Counted from the stretch's first letter, positions 1 through 9,342 are shown. The stretch is DNA of 64,000 bases from CAVPDG01 sp963702535 (GCA_963702535.1 CAVPDG010000004.1:186001-250000); one strand, 5' to 3'. Translations and numbers: made by a program. The notes: generated by a model from the sequence alone, not told the origin.

Positions 1-58
1 CTGATTGGTGGCTTACAGTACGAGTTCCCGTATTACCGAATGGCAATGTATTCCCTAA

Positions 59-1033
59 TCACTCTCCTTTCTGGCGTAACAAAAAGGCGTATGCCGCTCC
101 AATTAGACCTGCCTCAGCGCCAAGGGAGGAAGTTACCACTTCCACGTTCTGAGCCGAATAAGGCTGACTCCATGCCTCAATTACGGAACGGATCTGCGGC
201 AGGAGCATGCTCACATGGCTACCCACACCACCGCCCAGTATGATCAGCGGTGGATTGATTAAACTAACAATGTTGGACAATCCAATACCGATCAAATCAG
301 CCAGACGGGTACAGACTTGAACAGCCAGAATATCGTTTTGTTGAGCTCGGGAAAAGATGAGTTGAAGCGTCCAGGTACCAGGTGGGCCGTCCTGAAACAA
401 CAGCGAAGCAGGAAAGCGATGGGCTAACTGGCGTGCGTATCGGGTAATGCCTGGGCCTGCAGCCAGTGATTCCCAATGCCCCAGCTCTTGTCGATGCCGT
501 CCCCCTCGGCGGGGATTTGTCGTAAGAGCGAACCAACCTGCTGTGCCAGCCAGGCGCAGAGGACCACGGTATAGCCGCCCATCCAGAACCATACCCCCCC
601 CGATTCCGGTACCGATAATCACATCGACGAAGGTGGAATATCCACAGCCAGCTCCCACCCACCACTCACCCAATGTTGCCGTGTGCCCGTCGTATTCCAG
701 ACATACAGATAGACCAAGTCGGTCTTGCAGTGCACCAGCCAGGTCAATATCATGCCATCCATAAAGGTTGGGTGCCCACACCACTCGATCGGTTCCAGAC
801 TCCAGTACCGCAGGTAACCCCACCCCTATTCCCTGCAAATCATTTGTAGCCTGTCCTCTGGCCTTTAGAAGCGCTTGTAACATCTCCACCATCTGGATGA
901 TGTTTTCTTGCGGTCCTTTTCGGAGTGTTAGCTGCTCGGTGCGTGATAGGATCTGACCGTTGGTAGAAACCAAGGCCAAAGCAATCTTGGTTCCACCAAC
1001 ATCGAAAGCAGCGACAGGCTTGGAGATCTCCAT
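59..1033 (-). CDS. ROK-family sugar kinase (glucokinase-like)
   Basis: 324 aa, a normal ROK length. The N-terminal phosphate-binding motif DVGGTK is at residues 11-16 and the second glycine-rich loop GTGIGGG near 140-147. The family phosphorylates hexoses or amino sugars with ATP in the cytosol. The region that normally holds the GxxGH histidine and the CxCGxxGC zinc knuckle reads AGTAGWFALTTNPRRGG, with no cysteines and no histidine at the usual place, so substrate specificity cannot be inferred and activity may be altered. It starts 17 bases after the GntR regulator on the same strand, so the two are surely cotranscribed and the regulator probably senses the kinase's substrate or product. 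Confidence 0.85.
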   Translation of the reverse strand: MEISKPVAAFDVGGTKIALALVSTNGQILSRTEQLTLRKGPQENIIQMVEMLQALLKARGQATNDLQGIGVGLPAVLESGTDRVVWAPNLYGWHDIDLAGALQDRLGLSVCLEYDGHTATLGEWWVGAGCGYSTFVDVIIGTGIGGGMVLDGRLYRGPLRLAGTAGWFALTTNPRRGGRHRQELGHWESLAAGPGITRYARQLAHRFPASLLFQDGPPGTWTLQLIFSRAQQNDILAVQVCTRLADLIGIGLSNIVSLINPPLIILGGGVGSHVSMLLPQIRSVIEAWSQPYSAQNVEVVTSSLGAEAGLIGAAYAFLLRQKGE

Positions 1034-1050
1034 AAGATTAGGCTGTCTAC

Positions 1051-1809
1051 CTAACGGGTTAACCTCTGCCTACCCAGATAAAGCTTTATTCCTTTACTTC
1101 GATAAATGGTTAGAACGCTCTCAACAATCTCAAATGTATCGCTGTAAGTGACGGCTCGGACAACCAGCAATGGGCTACCCGGTTTAATCTCCAATAGTTC
1201 GGCCTGCTCTTTTGTAGCGGCAATCGCTTCAATCTCTGGTTCGGTCCATGCCGGGTTCACCTTATAACGAGAGTGAAGGATCTCAAACAAGGAAGTATTT
1301 GAGATGTCTTCATTTTCAAGGCCGGGACACAGATTGTACGGCAGGTAGCTGGTTTGGAAGGCGACGGGTTGATTATCGGCCAGGCGGACGCGATCAATAT
1401 GAATGGCTTCGCCACCAGGAGGGAGCTTCAAGACTTTTTGTAGTGCAGGATCTGCCTGGATTCGTTTCTGTACAATTACTCGCGAAGATGGTTGATGACC
1501 GCGTGCAATTAGATCCTGCGTAAAGCTGGTAAAGCTAAGCAAGCCATGCAGTTTAGGTTCAGCCACAAAGGTGCCGCGTCCCTGCTCGCGATAAATCAGC
1601 CCCGCTTCGACAAGCTCCGCTAATGCCTGTCGGGCCGTGATGCGGCTGACTTTTAGTTGTTCAGCGAGTTCACGCTCGGACGGTAAGCGGTCACCCGCTT
1701 TTAGATGACCAGCTTCAATCTCCTCTACCATTCGCTCATACAGCTGATAGTAGAGCGGGGTGTAGCTGGATTTATCCAGCGTTTCGATAAGGAAAGAGAT
1801 ACTCATCAT
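1051..1809 (-). CDS. GntR/HutC-family transcriptional regulator with UTRA domain
   Basis: 252 aa. A winged helix-turn-helix at about residues 13-80 (DRLPSERELAEQLKVSRITA is the typical GntR recognition region) is followed by a UTRA ligand-binding domain at about 95-240. The HutC subfamily usually binds sugar phosphates or related metabolites and releases DNA on binding. Two ATG codons in tandem (1809 and 1806) can serve as start. It leads a two-gene operon with the ROK kinase. A sigma-70-like promoter and an inverted repeat lie directly upstream (1813-1867), which makes autoregulation likely. Confidence 0.9.
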   Translation of the reverse strand: MMSISFLIETLDKSSYTPLYYQLYERMVEEIEAGHLKAGDRLPSERELAEQLKVSRITARQALAELVEAGLIYREQGRGTFVAEPKLHGLLSFTSFTQDLIARGHQPSSRVIVQKRIQADPALQKVLKLPPGGEAIHIDRVRLADNQPVAFQTSYLPYNLCPGLENEDISNTSLFEILHSRYKVNPAWTEPEIEAIAATKEQAELLEIKPGSPLLVVRAVTYSDTFEIVESVLTIYRSKGIKLYLGRQRLTR

Positions 1810-1812
1810 AAT

Positions 1813-1867
1813 TGGTTATGTTGTTATGTTGATATAACCATTTTATAGGATATTTAACAAATGTCAA
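1813..1867 (-). promoter_or_regulatory. Promoter and candidate GntR operator
   Basis: On the minus strand a perfect -35 TTGACA (1867-1862) is followed after 16 bases by -10 TAAAAT (1845-1840). TGGTTAT at 1813-1819 and ATAACCA at 1834-1840 form a 7-base inverted repeat that overlaps the end of the -10 box and the likely transcription start. GTTATGTT also occurs twice in tandem between the arms. A repressor bound here would block the promoter, which fits autoregulation by the GntR protein just downstream. Confidence 0.7.
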
Positions 1868-1960
1868 GTTAAGAAATGACGGCCATTCCGCCAGGTATTT
1901 CCCCCAAATCCAACCTGTCAGATTCTTTTCCCCACTTACTGGCGTCTTACGAATATCAAT

Positions 1961-3092
1961 TTAGATATGATCAATTGAGGCTGCGACCAGATCCATAAAC
2001 ACAGGGTAATCCCGGTTATAGATAAAGCCAGGCGGATCTCCAAAGCGGTTGCGGATCATCACTGCAACCGTATCCAATGTCGGCATGATCACCAATAGGC
2101 TATGGCCAGCACCTCCATGAGAGTAGGTGCCATAGGGAACGATATGACCCATTTCAGGTGAATCCGGGGAAGCCTTGATCCACCAGCCCAAACCACGATG
2201 AGGATAGTCTGGTCGACCGGGCAAGGGGTATTGGCAGGTGCTCATCATCCGAACTGTGAGCGGCGCGATAAGCCTTTTTCCATCTAGCTCTCCCTCCCGG
2301 ACCAAGAGTAAACCAAAGGTGGCCAGGTCCCGAGCATTGGTGATTAAACCTCCAAATACCGAGCCGGCATACCGTTCTACTGGTCCTTCTGTTTCATCCA
2401 TCCATATATCATTGACAATGGTGGCGATGTCCCGATTCAGTTCATCGTCGAAATTCCCACCCGATACGATTAAGGCCGAGCGGTTCAAACACCCGTCTGT
2501 GCATGATATCGGGTACGCGTTTTCCGCTTGCCCGGTAAATCACTTCTCCCAGGAAAGTAAAGGCTAGATCGGAGTAAATATGAACTGTGCCCGGTTCGTC
2601 GATAACCCTTCCGGCAATATTCTTCATAGCATGTCGAAAGTAGGTATCTGCGGGAGATTCGCCCGGTTGTTGATCACGCCAACATCTGTAGAAATCAGGA
2701 TCGCCACCCGGCAATCCACTCGAGTGAGTGGCTAAGTGTCGAACTGTGATTTTCGCCAAGGCACCTTCGCGAAACTCGGGAATATACGTGAAAACCGGCT
2801 CGTCCAGCCATATAACCCCGTCCTGGATCAAGAGCGCCAGTGCAGTTGCGGTTATCCCTTTTGTCACCGAAGCTACGGGTGTCATCGTATTTTCATCATA
2901 GGGGAGATCCGCAGAGGAGGGTCCTCGCTTCCCCCAGTACCATTCACCCACTATCTTGCTATGACGAATAACCAGCACTGCGCCTCCAGTACTGCCAAGC
3001 TGGTCACCAACCCGCTGGGCATATTCCTTGGCCTTGACTAAGCGTATCGATGACATACCTGCGTCTTCAGCGCTAATATTCGCAAGCTTCAT
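1961..3092 (-). CDS. Serine hydrolase, class C beta-lactamase-like (frameshifted)
   Basis: About 377 aa if one frame break is repaired. The N-terminal part (3092 to about 2460) has the catalytic SxxK motif (SVTK, about residue 77) and a YSD triad equivalent to Tyr-x-Asn. The C-terminal part (down to 1961) carries the third motif HGGAGH. The reading frame changes between 2442 and 2488, next to a GGG/TTT run, and homology continues without loss, so this is a single-base indel. The family covers penicillin-binding-like esterases, peptidases and beta-lactamases; no signal peptide is seen, so a cytoplasmic esterase or peptidase is as likely as resistance. The start at 3092 has AGGA 9 bases upstream. 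Confidence 0.8.
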
Positions 3093-3110
3093 TCTGGATT
3101 CCTAACTTGC

Positions 3111-3146
3111 TCTTCTCTGTGCTCTCTATGTGACTCTGCGGTGAAA
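3111..3146. repeat. Nonamer repeat array, solo copy (CTCTGTG type)
   Basis: Three units of about 9 bases resembling TTCTCTGTG, ending in the cap CTCTGCGGTGAAAA. The same cap occurs at 4803-4815 in the same orientation and a related one (TAGCGGTGAAT) at 49011-49021. Related arrays bound the elements at 39.6, 45.6 and 48.9 kb. Here no inverted partner is seen. Confidence 0.7.
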
Positions 3147-3175
3147 AAACACTTCTCCACCCCCTTCCTCAACTC

Positions 3176-4594
3176 CTACACCTCCACACTCCCCCCCATC
3201 TCCGGATACATCACCCGCCCATCATCCAACCCGATCTCCCTCAGCTTCCCCTCAACGCCTCCGCCGCCCTGGCCTCCCCGTGCACCAGGAAGACCTGCTT
3301 CACCTGCTCCTTCACCGCCTGCGCGTACTCCACCAGGAACCTCTGCCCCGCGTGCGCCGAAAGCCCACCGATCGTCGCCACCTCCGCCCGCACCTGGAAC
3401 ATCTCCCCGAAGATACGCACCTCCTTCTCCCGGTCCGCCAGCCGCCTCCCCAGCGTATAGGGCGCCTGCCACGAAACGATCAGGATCGTATTGCGCGGAT
3501 TCTCGATATTGTGCCTCAGATGGTGCAGGATGCGCCCCACCTCCGCCATCCCCGAAGCCGAGATGATCACCATCGGCTCGTCCCGCTCGTTGATCGCCTT
3601 CGAATCCTCCACCGACCGCGTATACGTCAGCAGGTCGAACCCCAGCGCCTCGCGGTGCCGGTCGTTGCGGATGAACTCGCGCGTCTCCTCGTCGAAGCAC
3701 TCCGGGTGCTGGCGGAACACCTCAGAAGCGTTCACCGCCAGCGGGCTATCCACGAAGATCGGGATGCGCGGCAGCTCACCCGCCTCGATCATCCTGTGGA
3801 AGTTGTACACCAGCTCCTGCGTCCTTCCCACCGCGAACGCCGGGATCACCACCTTCCCGCCCCGCCTCACCGTCCTGCCCACCACCTCGCGCAGCTCCTC
3901 GTAAGCCAGGTGCGGCTCGCGGTGCGGCTTATCCCCGTAGGTGCACTCCATGATCAGGGTATCCACATCCTCCGGCAAAACCGGATCGCGCACCAGCGGC
4001 AGGTCCCGCCTGCCGATATCCCCCGAAAACCACAAGCCGGTACTTCTCTCCGTTCTCCTGGATATCCAGCACCACCGCTGCCGACCCCAGGATATGCCCC
4101 GCATCCACCAGATTTAGCCCTCACCCCCGGGATGGGCTCAAACTCCTCATCGTAATCCAGCCCGCAGAAATGCTGCGCCACCTGCGCCGCATCCTCCAGC
4201 GTATAGATCGGCTCGAAAAGGCCCTCCCCGCGTCTTCAAGGGATCCCGTCTTAGCGCTCTTATTCACGAACGCCGCATCCATCTCCTGCACGTGCGCCGA
4301 ATCCATCAGCATGAGATTGCTCAGGTGCGCCGTCGCCCCCGTCGCAAAGATCGTTCCCTTGAAACCGCTCTTCACCAGGTTGGGCAGGTTCCCGCTGTGA
4401 TCGATATGCGCGTGCGAAAGGATCGCAGCCTCCACCTCCCGCGCCTTGAACGGCAGGTTCCGGTTGCGCACGAACGAATCCTTGCGCCTTCCCTGGTACA
4501 GCCCGCACTCCAGCAGCAACTGATGCCCGTTCACCGTCAGCAAATGCTGCGACCCCGTCACCGTCTGCGCCGCGCCGTAAAAATCAATCCTCAT
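3176..4594 (-). CDS. MBL-fold beta-CASP RNA exonuclease-like protein (multiply frameshifted)
   Basis: About 470 aa after repair. The N-terminal metallo-beta-lactamase motif HAHIDHSGNLP supplies the zinc ligands (about residues 60-70), and SGDIG supplies a further Asp. The beta-CASP part has the TYGDKPH region and an SASGMAEVGRI motif. The C-terminal RNA-specificity domain holds SAHAGQ and LVHGE. Members are 5'-3' exo/endonucleases of RNA. The frame breaks at about 4225, 4112, 4034 and 3252; at each point a one-base correction restores conserved sequence, which argues for sequencing indels over decay. RNase D lies 260 bases upstream on the same strand, so the pair may act together in RNA turnover. 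Confidence 0.8.
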
Positions 4595-4677
4595 CCTGCA
4601 CCCTCCTCACCACCTGTGGGCTTTTCCCTTATCAACACAATCCTCGAACCTCAACCACCATTCACCTCTAAAAACGT

Positions 4678-4847
4678 CAAATCTGTGCAATCTGTGTAAT
4701 CTGTGGAGAGCTCCTGTACAACCCACCCCCCAAAACCTCTCTACCCCTCCCACTGCTCTTCTCTGCTTTCTCTGCCAGCGCTCCGGGTATTTTCCGGAGG
4801 GCTCTGCGGTGAAAAACAATCTGTGCCCATCCGTAAAATCCGTGTCC
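4678..4847. repeat. Compound nonamer repeat region
   Basis: Three sub-arrays in one gap. At 4678-4708 are three ATCTGTG units of period 9. At 4756-4776 are TTCTCTGC-type units, interrupted by a hairpin (CTCCGG ... CCGGAG, about 4780-4800), after which the array resumes as CTCTGCGGTGAAAAAC (4802-4816). At 4817-4847 are further CTGTG/CCGTG units of period about 9. It lies between the beta-CASP gene and rnd. No gene is seen in the gap of 4595-4855. Confidence 0.7.
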
Positions 4848-4855
4848 AATCCCTC

Positions 4856-6010
4856 TTACCCGCACCCCTTCAAAACCGCCAAAATCTCTCCCCCAAACCG
4901 CTCGTCCCGCCATGGCGTCTCCCGCAGCGCCGCCGCCACTTCCTCCCGCGACCTCGGATTCTTCTCCGCCAGGCTAAACATCAAATCGCGCGGCATCACC
5001 ACATCCGACCCCACGCCCATCTCCCCCGCCTTATTCTTCCGCCACAACCTCAGCGCCTCCAGCCGCACCAGCAGTCGCTCATCCGGGCGTGGGTGGCGCG
5101 GCGGGTACACCGGCTCCGCCTTCATCCCTCGCTGCACCGCCGTCAGCAGCGCCCGCCCGTGCCTCTCGATCTGCGAGCGGCTCATCCCCGGGATACGTTC
5201 GAGCTGCTCCAGGCTCGTCGGGCTCCACGCCGCAATCGCCAGCAGCGTCCGGTCTTCGATCACCTTGAACAGCGGTCGGTTCATCGCCTTTGCCATCTGG
5301 TCCCGGTAGCGGCACAGCTCCCCCAGCACCGCCAGGTTGCGCGGCGGCAGGTCCAGCGCCCCGCTGATCCGCCAGCACTCGTTGCTCCGGTTCTCGTGGT
5401 TCGGGCTGTCTGCATGGCACAGCCGCTCGAAGTCTTCCAGCGCCAGCTCCAGCCGCCCCATCTCCTCCAGCTCCCGGCTCAAGCGCTCGCGCAGCCGGAT
5501 CAGGAAGTGCGTATCGTACTGTGCGTAATCCAAAAGGTAATCCGGCAGCGGTCTCTGCCCCCAATTCGCCCGCTGGTGGCGCTTATCCACCTGCACGTCG
5601 AACTCCTTGAGCAGCATCGCCCCCAGCCCCACCTCATCCCTCCCCAGGATGCGCCCCGCAACCATCGTATCGAAGATATGGGCAAACTCGAACCCGAAAT
5701 CGCGCCGCAGGCAGATCAGGTCGTACTCCGCCGCGTGGAACACCTTCTCGACCCCCGGGTTGCAGAACACCTCCCTCAGGGGCGATAGGTCATCCAGCGC
5801 CAGCGGGTCCACCAGGTAATCCCTCTCCCGCGTCGAAAACTGGATCAGGCACACCTGCTCCCGGTACGCGTACAGGCTATTCGATTCGGTATCGACTGCA
5901 ATGCAGGATTCTGCCAGCAGCGTCTTTGCCAGGGCGTCCAGCCCTGCAGGCTGGTGGATGAAGGATGGTTTGTGCATCGCTGCCGCTTTGGATGGGTTCT
6001 CTTGGCTCAT
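4856..6010 (-). CDS. rnd: Ribonuclease D
   Basis: 384 aa. The DEDD 3'-5' exonuclease core begins with AVDTESNSLYAY (ExoI, Asp and Glu), continues with FHAAEYDLICLRRDFG and IFDTMVAGRILG (ExoII/helix) and ends with YAQYDTHFL (ExoIII, DEDDy-type Tyr-x3-Asp). An HRDC domain follows at about residues 205-290. RNase D trims the 3' ends of tRNA precursors and other stable RNAs. Start choice is between Met1 and Met12; both lie before conserved sequence. It is transcribed toward the beta-CASP RNase gene. Confidence 0.9.
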   Translation of the reverse strand: MSQENPSKAAAMHKPSFIHQPAGLDALAKTLLAESCIAVDTESNSLYAYREQVCLIQFSTRERDYLVDPLALDDLSPLREVFCNPGVEKVFHAAEYDLICLRRDFGFEFAHIFDTMVAGRILGRDEVGLGAMLLKEFDVQVDKRHQRANWGQRPLPDYLLDYAQYDTHFLIRLRERLSRELEEMGRLELALEDFERLCHADSPNHENRSNECWRISGALDLPPRNLAVLGELCRYRDQMAKAMNRPLFKVIEDRTLLAIAAWSPTSLEQLERIPGMSRSQIERHGRALLTAVQRGMKAEPVYPPRHPRPDERLLVRLEALRLWRKNKAGEMGVGSDVVMPRDLMFSLAEKNPRSREEVAAALRETPWRDERFGGEILAVLKGCG

Positions 6011-6066
6011 TCACCGGCTATTATAGCCGAGATTGCCCTGCCCCCTGCCCTGAAGGGCGAGAGATC

Positions 6067-6570
6067 TCAACCCCTTCCCGCGTAGAGCTTCTTCTCCAGA
6101 ACCAGCGCGTCTTCCTTATCTTCGTAATACTCCGGCCAGATTCCCACCTCGCTGTATCCCAGCTCGTGGTAAAGCTGCAGCGCCCCTTTGTTAGACACGC
6201 GCACGTTCAGCCGGATTGTCGTCACGTGCACCCGCTCCTCGCAAGCCTGCAGCAGCGCCCGCGCCACCCCGCGCCGCCGGTGCTCCGGCAGCACCCCAAT
6301 CGTCGCGATCCACGCCAGGTCCTGCCCCGGTCGCAGGTCAGCCGCCAAAAAACCCACCATCTTGCCCTCGTCCACCGCCTTCAGGCGCAGCACGTTCGGC
6401 AGTGTCAGCGCCCCGATCAAGTCGATCAGCGGCCACGCATCCTTTGGAAAGCACACCGCCTCCAGCTTACGCAGCGCGTTCAGATCGCGCAGCGTAGCCG
6501 CCTGGATGAACATCTGGGTGTTTGGAATACTCTTTAGAATAGAATCCATATACTCGCTATGAAACCTCAA
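6067..6570 (-). CDS. rimI: GNAT acetyltransferase, RimI-like
   Basis: 167 aa with a complete GNAT fold. The acetyl-CoA-binding motif A is IGVLPEHRRRGVARALL (about residues 92-108) and motif B contains NKGALQLYHELGY. The spacing matches ribosomal-protein-alanine N-acetyltransferase, which acetylates the N terminus of S18, although this subfamily is close to other protein acetyltransferases. The conserved part begins near residue 20 (MFIQAATLRDL), so a start at 6513 or 6549 is possible. It is followed after 56 bases by rnd on the same strand. Confidence 0.75.
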   Translation of the reverse strand: MRFHSEYMDSILKSIPNTQMFIQAATLRDLNALRKLEAVCFPKDAWPLIDLIGALTLPNVLRLKAVDEGKMVGFLAADLRPGQDLAWIATIGVLPEHRRRGVARALLQACEERVHVTTIRLNVRVSNKGALQLYHELGYSEVGIWPEYYEDKEDALVLEKKLYAGRG

Positions 6571-6629
6571 TGCACGCCGAAATTCGGGGCGCGCGGCAGC
6601 CCGTGTCCCCGCCGTGCGGACCCTTGTCT

Positions 6630-7514
6630 TTACTCCTGGCTGCCCTTCTTACCCGCCAGCCCCTTTGTGAAGTCGCTCAGCAGGCTCGTGAACTCCATCG
6701 GGAAGATGTACTTCGTCGAAGCCCCCATCCCGATCGCCTTCAGCGCCTCGAAATATTGGAGCGTCATCGTCTTCTGGTCCACCCCCTGCGCCACGCTGTA
6801 GATCCTATCCAGCGCGTTGGAGAAGCCCTCCGCACGCAGCAGTTGCGCCTCGCGCTCGCCTTCCGCCCGCAAGATGGAAGACTGCTTGTCGCCCTCCGCC
6901 CGCAAGATCGCCGCCTGCTTCTCGCCGTCTGCCACGTTGATCTGTGCCTCGCGCGCCCCCTCCGATTCGGTCACCACCGCCCGCCGGTTCCGCTCCGCCG
7001 ACATCTGGCGGTTCATCGCATCCTGAATCTCGCGCGGCGGGATGATCTCCCGGATCTCCACGTTGGTCACCTTCACGCCCCAGCGCTCCGTCACCTCGTC
7101 AAGACGCGTCCGCAGCAACGTGTTGATGCGCTCCCGCTCCGAGAGCACATCGTCCAGCGGTATCCCACCGATGACAGCGCGCAATGTGGTTGTCGCCATT
7201 CCTTGTGCTGCTGCTTCGAAATCTCTAACCTGCAATACGCTTTCCGCCGGATCGAGAACTTTATAGTACCAGAGAAAATCCACGGAAATCGCTGCATTAT
7301 CTTTCGTGATGGATGTCTGGTGTGGGATCTCGCGCACCTGTTCTCGCAAATCTACGGTTGTTGACCGATCAACAATGGGGATCAGCAGAACGATGCCAGG
7401 TCCCTTTGAGCCAACGCAACGCCCTAGCCGGAAGACAACCAGCCGGCGATACTCCGGCACAACCCGGATTGCCATCGCCAGCAGCGCTAACCCAATGATA
7501 ATGACAACTCCCAC
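6630..7514 (-). CDS. SPFH/band-7 membrane protein (slipin/stomatin-like)
   Basis: 294 aa. One N-terminal membrane segment (about residues 2-18) is followed by the SPFH domain (VVPEYRRLVVFRLGR onward). A charged helical part rich in REAQ and ILRAEGE/LLRAEGF repeats follows (about 190-235), typical of slipins, and then a C-terminal oligomerisation segment. Such proteins form scaffolds in lipid microdomains and are often partnered by NfeD proteases or anchors. An NfeD gene sits directly upstream on the same strand, supporting a functional pair. Confidence 0.9.
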   Translation of the reverse strand: MGVVIIIGLALLAMAIRVVPEYRRLVVFRLGRCVGSKGPGIVLLIPIVDRSTTVDLREQVREIPHQTSITKDNAAISVDFLWYYKVLDPAESVLQVRDFEAAAQGMATTTLRAVIGGIPLDDVLSERERINTLLRTRLDEVTERWGVKVTNVEIREIIPPREIQDAMNRQMSAERNRRAVVTESEGAREAQINVADGEKQAAILRAEGDKQSSILRAEGEREAQLLRAEGFSNALDRIYSVAQGVDQKTMTLQYFEALKAIGMGASTKYIFPMEFTSLLSDFTKGLAGKKGSQE

Positions 7515-7602
7515 TAAACAAAGCCCGGTTCCAAGTGCATTCCATTTTCATCACTCCTGCCTGAGGGAAGCTCAGGTATATAGAAAGATCAAGGGAAAAG
7601 CA

Positions 7603-8229
7603 TTATTCCTGATCGGGGTTCATTATTTCGACTTGTAAGATGAAACCTTCTCTACCGACCACTCGTACCATCGTTCCTTGGCTGATCGGCTCCTTGCTTT
7701 GCGCGCTCCATAGCTCACCCGCAACCTGTACGGACCCCTCTTTATGAATATCTGTCTTCGCCTCGCCAGTCAAGCCGACCAGAGCATTGATATCGTGCAC
7801 GGGAGGGGTGATGGCAACTTCCATAGCCTTGGTTGCGATCACCCACACGTATCCGCCCATCAGCAGGGATACCACAGTCGCCAGGAATGGATTTACCCCC
7901 GGTTGCCACCAGGTTTCACCCGGGAAAATGTATACCGATCCGAGGATCAGCAGTACGATAGAGAGCACAAGAAAGACCGGATGCCTGAATTTTCTCACAG
8001 CTAGAAAGAACAAGAATACCCCCACCAGTAAGACCACCAGCGCCCAGGCATTCACGGATAGGTTGTAAATTCCGTAGCCAGCTAGCAGCAATGTGAAGAA
8101 CGCCAAAAGCTCCAGGATAGTGGTTCCAGGAGCGAGCAACGCCATGATCGTTAATAACAGTCCGAAGACCAGGATCAAGTAAACTGTATTAGGGTTCAGG
8201 AGGAAAGCTTGAATCGGTTCCATACGCAT
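7603..8229 (-). CDS. NfeD-family membrane protein
   Basis: 208 aa. Four or five hydrophobic segments fill residues about 15-135. The soluble C-terminal OB-fold domain begins near NALVGLTGEAKTDI and ends with GREGFILQVE, the standard NfeD-C layout. It lacks the N-terminal ClpP-like serine protease of long NfeD proteins, so it is the short form. It is cotranscribed with the slipin gene 88 bases downstream; in such pairs NfeD is thought to anchor or modulate the SPFH oligomer. Confidence 0.85.
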   Translation of the reverse strand: MRMEPIQAFLLNPNTVYLILVFGLLLTIMALLAPGTTILELLAFFTLLLAGYGIYNLSVNAWALVVLLVGVFLFFLAVRKFRHPVFLVLSIVLLILGSVYIFPGETWWQPGVNPFLATVVSLLMGGYVWVIATKAMEVAITPPVHDINALVGLTGEAKTDIHKEGSVQVAGELWSAQSKEPISQGTMVRVVGREGFILQVEIMNPDQE

Positions 8230-8329
8230 TTATTGTGTCGTACTGAAACGCCCCAACACGCATGGGAGCTTACTTTCACTCTGGCTCGCCAATTTCATTA
8301 TACTTCTTTTTCACGCATCTTCTTGCATG

Positions 8330-8342
8330 GTATTATTAATAC
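8330..8342. promoter_or_regulatory. Small palindrome in divergent intergenic region
   Basis: GTATTA-T-TAATAC is a perfect 6+1+6 palindrome in the gap between the divergent nfeD-like and NAD synthetase genes. It may be an operator or part of a -10 region (TATTAT at 8331-8336). No regulator for it is identified. Confidence 0.3.
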
Positions 8343-8440
8343 AGATTTGATTTTGGGTGAGTAATCCGTATCGACTCTGTAACTCCGCAGTGATTGCTCC
8401 AGAAGGAGCAAGCATCATCGCCCGTGGACGAAAAGTTATT

Positions 8441-9310
8441 ATGAGCATCTCGATTGCCCTGGCGCAGGTCAGCACTACTCTGGGAAATGTCCAGGTTAAC
8501 CTTGAAAAGCATCTCGCGTTGATCCAGCAGGCTCACCAGGCTGGCGCGGACCTCGTTGTCTTTCCCGAGCTGTCTCTCACGGGTTATGTTCTGCAAGATC
8601 TTACCCCCGTGGTCTCCCGGCAGCCGACGATGCAAGATGCCACTTTCCGCCACCTGTTGCAAGCCAGCAAGAAATTGGACCTGGTTGTGGGTTTTGTGGA
8701 AGAAGATCAGCGCCACCGCTTTTTTATTGCGAGCGCTTATCTTTCGCAAGGCGAAGTTGTGCATGTGCACCGTAAGGTTTACTTACCCACCTACGGGCTC
8801 TTCGATGAAGGACGTTTTTTTGCCTGGGGCAACTCAGTCAGAGCTTTCGACACTCGTTTTGGGCGCTGTGGCATCTTGATTTGTGAAGACTTCTGGCATG
8901 CTTCGCCGCCTTATCTGCTCTGGTTGGATGGGGCAGACTTATTCCTCTTTACATCCGCATCTCCTGGGCGCGGCTTGCGCGATGAGCCGCAGCTTGAATT
9001 GGCGCGCTGGGTCGAGCACATCAACCGCGGATATGCAAGCCTCTTTACATCGTTTGTGACTCATACCAATCGTGTGGGTTATGAGGATGGATTGAACTTT
9101 TGGGGTGGCTCTACTGTGTTCGACCCAAATGGCGAGCTGCTTGCAAAAGGCCCCTATCATCAGGAAGCCCTCACCCTCGCCGAGATCGATCTCAACCAAC
9201 TGCATCGCACGCGTATCCGTCTGCCCTTGCTGCGCGACGAGCGCACCGCCCTGACCATGCGCGAATTGGGTCGTATCTTGGGTGAAGATGCCCGGTCCAG
9301 CGGGAAATGA
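8441..9310 (+). CDS. Nitrilase-superfamily glutaminase, candidate NAD synthetase amidase subunit
   Basis: About 289 aa from the ATG at 8441 (an upstream GTG at 8357 would add 28 residues of no evident homology). The nitrilase triad is visible: Glu in VVFPELSLTGY, Lys in VHRKVYLPTYGLFDE and Cys in GILICEDFWH. In large bacterial NAD synthetases this domain is fused N-terminally to the synthetase and supplies ammonia from glutamine. Here it is a separate gene 32 bases before nadE, so the enzyme is probably a two-subunit amidotransferase. The assignment depends on this linkage, since free-standing nitrilases have many substrates. Confidence 0.8.
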   Translation: MSISIALAQVSTTLGNVQVNLEKHLALIQQAHQAGADLVVFPELSLTGYVLQDLTPVVSRQPTMQDATFRHLLQASKKLDLVVGFVEEDQRHRFFIASAYLSQGEVVHVHRKVYLPTYGLFDEGRFFAWGNSVRAFDTRFGRCGILICEDFWHASPPYLLWLDGADLFLFTSASPGRGLRDEPQLELARWVEHINRGYASLFTSFVTHTNRVGYEDGLNFWGGSTVFDPNGELLAKGPYHQEALTLAEIDLNQLHRTRIRLPLLRDERTALTMRELGRILGEDARSSGK

Positions 9311-9342
9311 GATACGCCAATAATTTCTTCAGGTAGGCAGCG

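Noticed and set aside
1..58. Possible end of another gene at the left edge
   Set aside because: Only 58 bases; no motif supports a coding assignment on either strand.
3280..4155. Long open frame on the plus strand opposite the beta-CASP gene, His/Arg-rich
   Set aside because: Composition is that of a GC-rich antisense shadow; it has no domain and the minus strand carries clear metallo-hydrolase motifs.
4703..5788. 361-codon plus-strand frame opposite rnd
   Set aside because: Low-complexity Arg/Pro/Gln/His sequence typical of antisense reading of a GC-rich gene; RNase D on the other strand is certain.
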